Assembly (NCBI RefSeq): GCF_051622035.1
Contig: NC_135362.1
Location: 9,117,501-9,181,500 of the forward strand
DNA: 64,000 nt
Direction of reading: 5' to 3'
From: Arctopsyche grandis
Lineage: Eukaryota; Arthropoda; Insecta; Trichoptera; Hydropsychidae
The notes beneath the pieces are model-generated. The model had not been told where the DNA came from. It made no database searches and saw nothing but the letters and a program-made list of their open reading frames with translations. Below are positions 12,253 through 23,500 of this stretch, in pieces. Made by a program: the position numbers and the translations under genes. Within the stretch, counting starts at the first letter, position 1; every line of letters starts with the position of its first letter.

Positions 12253-15200
12253 TTATGTATGCACATATTTTCTAAGGCGTATTAAATGTAACACAAACCG
12301 AATTTGCTTCCGATACACTTTGAACGCTCTTCTCCATTGTCTAGATACGACCAAGGCTCTTTCAGAGCATTCTATCCATTTATTATCAGCATCTTGGGTC
12401 ACTGGAGGGTCTGAATTTACCATTCCGACAATACCGAGCTCTAAATCTATTACTGGTGCTGATTCTATTGGCTTAGAAGGAAGCGGTTCATCGATAAACT
12501 TTTTAGCCTCTTCTAACAGTTGCAAGTGAGCGTTTTTTGAATCATCATCCACCTAACATGAAACGAAACAATCAATATTAAAAATCACACAACTCAAATA
12601 TGGTTCCTTTATAAAACAAAACTTACTTGAACGCTTCGAAGTGTATACGCAGATTTAGTTTGAGAAGGATTAGTTGATTTTTCAGGTACTTCTTCGTCAT
12701 CTTTCTGAGGCGGACCTATAATCCACGGATCTAAAGGCTTCGATGATGATGGTCTCAGAGGTTTTTGGGGAGGACGTGCCCTAGAGAGTGCTCTAGCTAT
12801 ATTTCCGCAAACGATCCCACCAGACGTTAAAGAGCTGGGAGAAGTGTCAGCCATTGCTTCAGGAAAAGTTGGCAAATTCATCGAATCGACATCACCTACA
12901 AATCATCCGACAATGTACCATCATATACTCATTTTATTACATTAATATTTGTACGGGAACATTTACGAGTGTTATTGGGCAGAGCTGTGCAAGGTCTACG
13001 CATAGCAGTATGGCATCTTGCGTTGTAATCTGAATTCGAAATACCCAAAGCAGTTGCGGGTCTTCCATTCGAAGCTAATCTCTGAGTCTGAAATGTGACA
13101 TATTAAATATGCATGTCATCATTAAATCACTAATAATTATCGTAACTACATACATTGCGTACTCGATTAGATACGAATTGGTTATCGTCTGCGCAATCTG
13201 AATTCGACGAGTGATTTTCGTTATCTTCTGATGACGGTTCGGTTAGGCTGCTGACTTCAATGGAACACGAGGCGGTTTCGTCAGTTTTTAGATTGCCCTC
13301 TATCGATTTGTACGACTCGTCGTTGATATCGGTTCCCATCGATTCCTCGAATGAGTCTGTAATTGATAGTATAAATCGTCACAGATATAATCGATACGAT
13401 TTTATTTTTTTAATCTATGACTTTTTAACCTTCTTCACTTGTAAAATCGCCGTCTAGCTTCTTCAAATTGGGCATGTAATCCTTCATGATCTTTTTGTAA
13501 TCGTGCATCCTAGATACAGGAGTACCTTTGATACTTAACTTTTCCAAATGAGGGCACAACGACAGTAAACTTACATTTGCGATAGAGTTCAATGGATTTC
13601 TGAAAAATATTCAAATTCATATTTCAATACATTTTTTTCAAGAAGAAGATTAGTTCTATAACAAGCAAGGCGTTGTGAATATAATATCTAAGATATTATC
13701 ATTTTTTTCAAATTTAGTCACAGAAAGAGCGTTAAAATAAAAAAAAGCGTCTACAAATTCATTTGAATGCAAATTCTGGAATATCACTTATCCCTTTTTT
13801 AGGGCGACTATATTTACCAGGCAAAATAATTACCCCCCCCCCCCTCCGATATAAAAATTTTGCAACCCCCCTTTTTAAAATATATTGTCAAGCAAAATTT
13901 TTTTTTCAGAATGTACAATTCTTGTGCACAACGAAAATAGAAACAAGATAAAAAATATTAATATAAAACTTAATAAATATAAAACAAGATAAAAAATATA
14001 AAATAAAACTTGATTTTTTTCTCTGTTTCTGTTGATTGTAAAAATTATGATTATTTCTTTTGTTAAGCAATATAATTCTTACCAGAACGTACATTTCTTA
14101 AAAAGAAGAAAATAAAATTAAATATAATATTATACATATTCTATTTTGAAGTTATTTAAAAATAATTATGATGAAAATAATTGCACAAAACGATTTTTTT
14201 TCAGAAACATTTAAATGAATCATGTCACACAATATTTAAATGTAACTTTAAAATGAATACATTCTATATAAATATATATTTACATATATACTACATGTAA
14301 TATATGTTTTTGAAAAACAAGAAAAATTTTGGAATTAAATAATATATCAATTAAAAAATTATTTACAAAATTCTTCTAGACAAACCAAACAATTTAGAGG
14401 AACGCAAAAAATGGGCAAAAAAACGAGGTTGTCCCGGCTAAAACGAGACGTATGGTCACCCTACTTATATTAGTAATTTCCTATTATTTCCTGACTTTTT
14501 AAGACTATTTTTAACATTGGAATCAATCAGTCAAACCCGCCAAATAGTAATACCTTACTTGAATATGTACCAAACAATAAAATCAATATACATACATATG
14601 TACATACATACAATATACGTATGTAGAAAACTTTTTCCGAAAATGTTTTTCTAAAAATGAGGTTACAAACGCTAAACTGAAAATAGCACATATGTTTTCA
14701 AAATGTATTTTATCACGATTTTAACAAGAGATTAAAATTTTTAGTTCTATGTATATATCTTTCATATGTATACAATTTTTACCTACTGCATAAATATTGT
14801 ATGTATTTAATCAATCAGTGATTATTCCTAGAATACATATTTTACACACACTACGATAATGAAATAACCTGTCCAAATTGATGACTTTGATATTTTCTAA
14901 TACGGCACAAGGTCCAACGTTTTCGATGTGATTATCGGCCGCATACAATTCCGTCAAATTAGACAGACCAAACGTTCCATCCAAATTTGTTAAACCGCAT
15001 CTTGAAACGTGCAAAACCTAAAAAAACACTTGTTAAATATTTTCCTTCTTTTATTTTACAAAACAACAAATACACTATGCATTACTTTGAGATGATTTAG
15101 CGTAGTTCCTATCTCTCTAAGTGACGTCAATCCACTTCCATCCAATCGTAAAACTCTAACATACGGCGTGTACACTTCGAGTCTGCTCAATGAAACTGCA

Positions 15201-15670
15201 GCGGCCACGACTCTCAAGCGAACCTCTCTCAATTGCCTCAATTGATGAACATCTTCAACGCCACTGGATTGAATCTATCCAATACAGCAAATTAAGTATA
15301 TAAGAACAATTTAAATCAAAAAATAACAACAGTAAAATAAGTGAATACATACCAAAAGATCAAGCAAAGTTTGCTCTCGTGGAAAACTCAATCGTTCGAC
15401 AGCAAGCGAATTTTCGAATCCATTTTCGTGCGATGCAGAGATTATTCTAAAACCGCATAAAATATAAATGAAGTATTCGAATCTTAATTAATTCAAAATT
15501 ATTTACCTGAAAAGTGTGGATGTTTCCGGAGATGCTGATTCGAACGAATTTGGAGAGCTCACCGTTGAATTCGTTATAGGTGTTGTTGATGTAGAAGCGT
15601 TTGATGATGCGTTGTCATTTTTGACAAATTTTTCTGGAGCTTCCTCCTGGATTTTATCCAATAATGGCAT
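12253..15670 (-). CDS. LRRC56: Leucine-rich repeat-containing protein 56 (ciliary dynein factor)
   Basis: Nine minus-strand exons: 15670-15507, 15446-15353, 15274-15086, 15017-14869, 13599-13430, 13356-13154, 13087-12967, 12895-12627, 12552-12253. All are GT-AG and the phases close to 552 aa plus TGA; human LRRC56 has about 540 aa. Residues about 87-255 are LRRs matching LRRC56 in order: GSGLTSLREIGTTL, then SRCGLTNLDG, then ELYAADNHIENV, then LCPHLEKLSIKG. The C-terminal half is acidic, then rich in Ser, Pro and Arg. The family (Chlamydomonas ODA8) helps outer-arm dynein assemble and enter cilia with intraflagellar transport. In insects this points to sperm and chordotonal neurons. The ATG at 15670 has an in-frame stop 12 nt upstream, but TAG there could also be an acceptor for a further 5' exon. 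Confidence 0.87.
13600..14868. other. Intron 4 of LRRC56
   Basis: AT-rich, with a poly-C run near 13830. The stretch 14420-14465 (GTCCCGG... then GACGTATGGTCACCCTA) is the right end of a hAT MITE of the GTGACCATACGTC type, like the left end at 27564. No coding exon is needed, because the flanking exons join in phase. Confidence 0.5.
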
Positions 15671-16138
15671 CGGCGAAATCTAGACATTTGTATGATGATA
15701 AATTAAAAATATGAACGCAATATGTAAGATTGCAAACTCAATCCTTGACGTTTTATTGACGTCTATATACGTACGTACAAGCGATCAATACTATTGTACA
15801 TACATACTATATGTGTGTGTATGAACATATAAATACAGAATCAAACCATGGGCTACCCTTTGTTTTCATTGTCATTATTAAATGACAGGCGGTGTACACT
15901 TTATAAATTGATCGTAATTATCGACATTTTGTAAGCGTGTCGATCAAATTTGAAATGTACTTACACGGTGTCGTGGAAAATTCGGCAAAAAATCACTGAA
16001 TTAAGAACAACGCTCGTAAATGACATTTTCATATAGATGATAGTATTTACAAACTTAAAATCAACCTAAATATACCTAAATTGTCAATCCATTGTTAAAT
16101 TGTCACTTTCGATTCGATCGCCCTGAATAAACATGAAC

Positions 16139-16173
16139 GTCGCTATGGCGATTTATTTTTTACCATAGAGACG
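16139..16173. promoter_or_regulatory. Paired X-box-like palindromes upstream of LRRC56
   Basis: GTCGCTATGGCGAT (16139-16152) and, in inverted order, ACCATAGAGAC (16162-16172) resemble the RFX X-box (GTYNCY, AT spacer, RGNRAC). They lie about 470 nt upstream of the chosen LRRC56 ATG. RFX factors control cilium genes in insects, so the position suits a ciliary gene. The match is imperfect and the distance is longer than usual. Confidence 0.35.
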
Positions 16174-16355
16174 TATGAAACAGAAATAAACATAAATATT
16201 ATTGTCCTGCTGTACGTGGAATGTTCAATTTATAAGGGCTATATTATTGCAGAATAATTTATTTTGTAATTTTTCAATTAGTTTTACAGCTTTAAAGAAA
16301 TATGTATATATATTTTTTAAAAACAGTGAAATACTATACATGCATATATATGTAT

Positions 16356-16945
16356 GTTACAGTTGAAGTTTATCTTCCAGTTATAATATATTTTGACTAG
16401 TTGGAATATATTCCATCTAACTTGATACCAACTGCCGTCATAGTTGAAGTGTATTTTCAGTTGTAATATATTTTGTCTAGTTGGAATATATTCCGTCTAA
16501 CCCATGTAACTAGATCCATATGGCGAATTATATTCCAACTGGTCAAAATACATAATAACTGAAAATACAGGTCAACTATAAGTTGGTACCAGTTAAGAGG
16601 AGAGATTAGGTTTTCGTGAAAACATCACTCGACTAGTAAATTCAGTTGGAAAGGCATATTTTTCTTAGAACACATATTTATATTTATCGTAATACGGTAC
16701 TTATTACCTTTATACGTAATACCTAGCAAATATTTACGCATTATTGAATTCTAAGCCACTCGTAAAAATATCACAGCTGTCAAAACTCAACTGTTATATA
16801 CCTAATATAACAAAAGCCGCACATTGTTGAAAGTGTATTTTCGCTTGTAGAGATATAATATACTAGTTGAATTGTATTCGAATATGAATGAACTGAAACG
16901 CCAGTTGGAATAAATTACAACTGAAAAAGACACTTCGACTGTAAC
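16356..16945. mobile_element. TIR element with internal repeats
   Basis: The ends GTTACAGTTGAAGT and ACTTCGACTGTAAC are inverted. The left half repeats a unit with TTGAAGTGTATTTTCAG and GTTGGAATATATTCC in both orientations, giving a foldback character. A second, left-end copy is at 40543-40812. No ORF. It lies in the LRRC56 upstream region. Confidence 0.65.
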
Positions 16946-17329
16946 ATTTACAATAAATCGAAGAAAATAATAGAAAATGATTAAAATAATATATTATACA
17001 ATTAAACTAATATAAAGATTTCTCCTATGTGACCTCTAAATATACATACATATGTACATACATACAAATAACGTTTATCTTAGCATTCCAAAGATTTGTT
17101 TTGTAATTTTTTTTTTGATATTTTAAAACTTGAGTATCTATTATACATACATATATCAAAATGTTGATATTTCTTTTAAAAAATATATACACACTCAAGT
17201 CTCTTTTTATGCAGTTTTGAACTTATGTGGTTAATATTTAATGCAAATTCTCAAAATAAATTTAAAAAAAACTTCTGACGTTATTAACATAACGTATTTT
17301 ATTTTGCGTACTGGCATTTTTTACATGTG

Positions 17330-18325
17330 CAAAACTATCTAAAAAAACACGTGCCGCAAACCCCTCGGTGTGTTTTTGCCCTTATTACTATGTATTTTAT
17401 TTTAAAAAGTATGATTATTTTTGTAATGAAATTGAAAAAACCAATTTCAACATGTATTCTCAAAAATAGTGAGTTAATATTAACCGAAAGACCTAATATT
17501 AACGTTTTTAATATATAATAATAATTTAAAAATGTAAGCATATAAACGTTAAATGTCCAATCTTATTAAATTCAACGAAAACACTCACCTCAGAGGTCAC
17601 TCGCTTAGACTCCAAAAAGAAAAATATAATAAATTGATCAGAGATTCCTTCTTTTCAAACGGAGTGGTTTCAGTTTGGAATAATCTTCCCAATAATATTG
17701 TAATTTCTGACAACCTTAATATTTTTAAGAATAACCTTGATGTATTTCTTAAACTTAAAAGATTTCTGTAATTCTTCTTTCCCAATATCTTATTTCTGTT
17801 TCTTGTTTACTTTTTTTTCTCTCTTATTTATTTTTTATTTTTTTTATTTTAATACAAGCTGAGCTCGGCATGCGTTGCAATGCCACAATAACACATACAA
17901 TTCCTGTTCCCGTTCCCGTTCTCGTTTCCGTTCTCGTTCCCGGTCCCATTTGTCGGTAAAACGCAGGCAGCGAGCACGTTGGTCGTGATGCGAAAATATT
18001 TGAAATTATAGCGTTGCAATGAGACTCAATCCCGTTTTTCCCGTTTTCGTTCCCGTTTTTGGGCGATTTTTTTTCATAGTAATCTTCCCGGACATGCATA
18101 GAACAAATTCTGAAAGTTCCATTGTAATCGGTTTGGTGGTTTAGGAGCCTACTCGAGACACACACACAGGCATTAATTTGTATATATGTATATAGATTGT
18201 CATTTTGAATGTATTTTATTTTTTTCTCAATTAATTTACAAATATATATAAATAATATTAATCAAACCCTTTGGGTATATCGGCTTTGCCGCCTCTCCCA
18301 AGTATGTCAAATAAATAAATATTAA
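17330..18325 (+). mobile_element. 5'-truncated CR1/L2-group LINE 3' end
   Basis: The reading frame at 17553-17771 ends with a typical CR1-group RT carboxy terminus (RGHSLRLQKEKYNKLIR, then FFSNGVVSVWNNLP, then FKNNLDVFL). After a 3' untranslated stretch the element resumes beyond the inserted Helitron (17857-18196). It ends near ATCGGCTTTGCCGCCTCTC followed by AAATAAATAAAT, a characteristic LINE tail. The 5' limit is uncertain. Confidence 0.6.
17857..18196 (-). mobile_element. Helitron, family B, nested in a LINE tail
   Basis: The minus-strand 5' end is TC at 18195-18196 after A. The conserved CTGTCTCG-type head and the GGACATGCATA block are present, and the 3' end (CGAGCTCAGCTTG) is slightly degraded. 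The minisatellite (17890-17950) is CCCGTTCCCGTTCTCG-type. It splits the LINE at 17330-18325. Confidence 0.75.
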
Positions 18326-19204
18326 TTATAGGGTTCAAATCCCGCTTACCAAATTTAAAAACCCGTTTAAGAATTATGAAAATTTAGCGGAAAACCATAT
18401 CCTTGATAAATTTTGTGTCGATGAGCAGTCCTGTGAAATTAAATAAAAAAAGAAAAAGCTTATTTTTTCATTATTTTTAATTAATTCTGCGCGCTGTTGT
18501 CGGGGTCTTAATGCGAGCTTTAGCCTTTTTAAATATTTTACACAATTTTATAAATATTTCCGGTACCAAAATTAAACAAGGAGAGAAGTGAAGTGTGTCA
18601 ATTTACTTTGAAAAGGTTTAAAATAATATACTTGTATGAGATAATTGTAGAGAAAGTGGAAACGATAAACTTTATTCCTCGTGAAGGTATTATATATTTA
18701 ATGGCAGGTTTAAAAATTTTATACTAGTGAAAATAAAAAGCACACAGCATAATGTGCATAATAAACCAACGTATATTGTATTGATGCGCCGTTGATTGCT
18801 GCAAAAATACACGAAGATACAATTTTTCAGCACGCAACCTAACCGATGAAAGCTATTTTATCATATTTTATGTAGCTTTATGTGCTTAAACTAGAACGTA
18901 TAGTTCAACGATTATACATATCTACTGGAATAAAATGTAAACGTTCGACTACAGTTTGTGTATTTATTATTCAAAACATTACGTTTCCCATCGTCGATGA
19001 TGATTGCAGCATTTAGTAAAACTAGTAAATACTATATGGAAAAAATTACACTTATGTATTGAAGCTAAATTTTTCCTCCTCAGTGGAATCAAAATGAATT
19101 GAACTTTAAACAAATTCCAACGGTGTTTGCTGATCAACACTAAATATAAATATACATAATTCGTATTTTCAGTGTATATATGTATATTTGTATATTAGAT
19201 ATGT
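18326..19204. other. Intergenic, no gene recognised
   Basis: AT-rich spacer between two LINE fragments. No ORF with family signatures and no clear repeat ends. Confidence 0.4.
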
Positions 19205-20145
19205 TTCGCAAACACACTGCTACCAGACACTATTCGTAAAAATTTTGAATTCGCAATTAAAACAATGACGGAACACTTCACTAAGTGGAAAATTCAAATT
19301 AGTCAAACCAAAACAGACGCTATATTCTTTAGTGTTAGAAAGCATAAGCCAAGTTCAGATCTGAAAATCCCCTCTGGAGAATGTCTGAAATGGCAGTCAG
19401 TAATAAAATATTTAGGAGTAACTTTCGATAAAAGAATGAGATGGGCACCTCACATTGAGGCAGCGAAATGCAAGGCGATGCGGGGTTTATCCTCAATATA
19501 CCCAATATTTAATCGCCATAGTTCTTTATCAACTCAAAATAAAATAAAATTATATCCCGCGCTCATATTACAATTATTAACCTATGCTTCACCTCTATGG
19601 AATAACGCCTCAAATACTAACCTTTCCTAACTCAAAATAAATCCCTAAAAATAATTTATAATACACCCATATATACTAACTTGAAAAAACTGCATGCCAT
19701 ATATAATATTCCGTTTGTTACAGGCATTACTAACAAACTAACCAGTAGATTCTATGACAGAATCACTAATAACCATACTAACACATTTGTGAAGAGTCTC
19801 GGTGATTTCAAAAAAATGTCTATAACTTTAAGGTATATACACAGATTACCTAAACACAAGCTGCTTTAGGTCATCGACTTTAGATATTCTTTAATTAATA
19901 TTATGTATTAGATGTATTATGAGCATTTATAAGAATTGTAACTAGGTTTTTGAGCTCTTTTTCCTATTACGCTGTACATATTAACATTAGAATAATATAA
20001 TACTATGATTACTAACAAAATTAAATTAAAATTATAAAATATAAAATGATCAGTAGATCAGTAGCTATTCAAATAGATATAAGATATGTATTGTGAACAT
20101 AATTTAGTAATAATAAAAAGCATTTAAAAATAAAAAAAACACACT
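19205..20145 (+). pseudogene. 5'-truncated jockey-clade LINE fragment
   Basis: Codes for the end of a jockey-type reverse transcriptase: the thumb region (KWKIQISQTKTDAIFF, then VIKYLGVTFDKRMRW, then HIEAAKCKA) and the long carboxy tail. A stop at 19628-19630 and the missing 5' three-quarters make it dead. The 3' untranslated part (19900-20135), with AGGTTTTTGAGCTC and AATAATAAAAAGC, recurs at 33038-33245 (minus) and 48357-48545 (plus), so three copies of one family share this tail. Confidence 0.8.
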
Positions 20146-20591
20146 ACTTTCTATTGTTGGATACGGAAAAGTGTCGCGAAAAAATGAGTACTTTTGTCTA
20201 GTGCATACATAATAGATCGAAGCAGTTACCTGTAATGTGCTGCATAAAAATTTTATAGTGAGCAAATAGTGCTTTTATTGGAGGAGGGGTGTGTATTTAT
20301 ATGTATGTATATGTATGTAGTTTGTGCGAGCTTTTTTAACCCATTGCTCGTCAGAAAAGCTCAGACCGTCGAAGGCTTCACAGCTTTCGGTACTTTACGG
20401 ATATTTCACTTTCATGTTCAACTTAAACAGTCTTTTAATTAAATTTTTTTTGTAAGATTAATACACATTGTGAATGTTTTGAAATAATTAAACAAAAAAA
20501 AATTTTTTTTCGACAGTTGATCTTGTTTTAAATCGAAGTTCGACGATGTCTTACATTAGATGGAAAATAAAATATTCAAATAGACAATAAT

Positions 20592-23500
20592 ATGGCAGGA
20601 TTTGGTATAATTCTGTCGACGATTTTAAATTCGACGTTGTCTCCGGGAATAGGCGATGTTCCCTTCAACGAAGGTGAGGTCAATTTTATATATCTTATAT
20701 CTAATATATAATTTCGAAAGAGACTTTGTATATAATGTATGTTCGGTTCGTAGAATCTGTGACGTTCAATTTAATAAAAAAACGAATGAATATTCAAATA
20801 AATTCAAATAAAATAAATATATTCAAATAAATTTAATCAAATGTTTACTATTAGATTAGCCATGTTTAAGCGGTTTATATTACAAATACCGAGTGAAGCC
20901 GGGTAAAACCACTAGTCTAATATATAATTTAAAAAGAGACTTTGTATGTATGTATGTTTGTATGTGAGTTTTCGTTCGTAGAATCCGTGACTTTATCGAA
21001 AAAATTTTATTTTCTATGACGACGATATCGATATCACTTTCATTTCGATTTCGATTCCGTTTTCAGTTCCGGATCCAGATTGCTTTTTCAGTTCCGGTTC
21101 CGGGTCGCTGTTTCAGTTCCAGATCCCGATTCCTGTTTCAGTTCCGGATACCGATTTCTTTTTAATTTCGGTTTCAGTTCCGTTCATTCATTTTTCAGTT
21201 CCGGATCCCAATTCAATGTTCAGTTCCGGATGCGGTATTTTTTTCCAGTTCCGGAACCCGATTTCTTTTTAATTTCCGGTTTCGGATTCCTTTTTCAGTT
21301 CCATATTAGGATTATTTTTTCAGTTCCGGTTGTGTGTTAGTTGGTTATGAGTGGCTATGATTGGATTTGGTTAAATATATTTATTTTCGATTTAAATAAA
21401 TTTAATAAAAAAACAAATAAATGTTTACTATTATGTATATTGGCCATGTTTATACGGTTTATATTACAAATACCAAGCGAAGCCGGGTAAAACCAATAGT
21501 GTTTTATAATTATATCTATTTTATAATTTCATCACCATGTCAATGTATTGTGCAACGAAGCTGGACGAACTAGAATGTTCGAAAACCATTTTTATACGAA
21601 TTTTGAAATATCGTATTACGTTGTCCTAAATTAAAATGTTTGTCTCTCGAATGAGATATCAATATCAACTGAATAATTATTCGATTTGTAGGATTAATTT
21701 CGACAGAATCAAAAGTGAACATGGTTAAAGCTTTCAGAGAAGAATTAAACGGAAGACATTTAAAAGTCGGCACCATTGAAGTACGTTTATAATACGAAAA
21801 ATATGATTGTTATATAAAATTTCATATGAATATATGCATGACATATTTGCAGAATTATCCATTGAGCTATACAATTAGGATAAACGATACATTGAGAGGA
21901 AAAGGGGTGGCATTCGAAATCTTTGACATACTTCAGAAAACATTCAATTTCACGTACGATGTATTTTTGCCTAAGGAAAACCTCGAAGGAAGCATATCTC
22001 AACCGGAAAATTCCCTGCTCGGAATGCTTAATAAAAAGGCATTTGTTTTTTATTCAATCGTAATATTATATTAAACGGTTATTTTGCAAATTTTTAACTG
22101 TATATTTTTTTTAATTTTAAAAGGAGATCGACTTGGCTGTAGGTTTTCTGCCCAAACTGATAGACAGTCACAAATTCGTGAAGTATTCCCAAAGCCTTGA
22201 CGAGGGAGAGTGGGTCATCATGATGAAACGTCCTCGAGAGTCAGCCAGTGGTTCTGGTTTGTTGGCACCTTTCGACCAGAACGTTTGGTATCTGATATTG
22301 GTTTCCGTCATCATCTTTGGCCCTTTCATTTACATCGCCGTTTGGGTGAGATATATTTTGACGAAAGATCAGAACAACAAGCCTTACGGAATGTCACCGT
22401 GTCTTTGGTTCGTCTATGGAGCTCTTATCAAACAAGGGACAACACTATCGCCCGATGCCAGTAAGTTTTTTCTGCATATACATACATATATTATTATCAT
22501 TATCATTATAAACGATTGCATCAGCGTTCAACCATTCACAAATTTCTCCAACCTTAAGCATTTTAGACCACTTTCACTCCATTGCACTCCTTAATTTATC
22601 TGCCCAGCATAAATTCGGACTTCCTTGCTTACTTTTATATACTTATGTACATACATATATGTATTTGCATATTTTCGAGTATTTTCACTTATTTATTTAG
22701 TCTCCCGACTATCCATCCTACTTTTTGTTTCGTCCACTTGATATCTTTCGATCTCATCATTCAAAGCATATGATGCATGCACAAACTTTACGACATATTC
22801 TTATATTGATTTTTACATGTATGTAGTTTCATTGGTCTTTTTTTCTTAAAGTATACAAAATGCGTAAGCATTTTAAGCTGAACATATAGTTTTACCATTC
22901 AAATTTATTAGTTCAGTGACTTAATTTGTATTTATGTAAAAATTTACAATTAAGTTGCTTATTAAGAGGGCTGTACACTCGAAACCTTAATTTTGTTGCC
23001 GTTCCTTTCTTCAATATATATATTGAGTGAATGTGAGAGTTTCGCTTCGACCAGATAATACGTATTTTAAATCGACAAAATCGAGGTTTCGTATTCTCCT
23101 ATTTTCTCCTCCAAAACTGGACCAATTTTTAAAAAAATTTCATCATCGGTATGAGAAAGGTATTTTTTTTTAAATCGACCGTTAAATAAGCACCTGGACT
23201 CTTTTTGTGGGTGTAAAAAAGAGGCGATTTTATAGATGTTTGGCTGCTCCTAGCTCCTATAAAAAATAACTAATCAAAAAAATAAAACGATAGATGCATC
23301 CCAATCATGGATATCCATAGCATATTAAAAAATAATTTCTCTAGTGCCATAATTGAGGAAGGGAGAAGTGTAATACGTTTGTATGGACAAGGCGCTGGTG
23401 TCCAGCCCTCTTAATTTGTATTTATGTAAAAAATTACAATGAAGTATTAATTACAATAAATATCAATTTTGATATCCATAATATATTTTTTATGTACTTA

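Noticed and set aside
17824-18165. A 113-codon minus-strand ORF
   Set aside because: It lies within a family-B Helitron and reads its conserved head and minisatellite.
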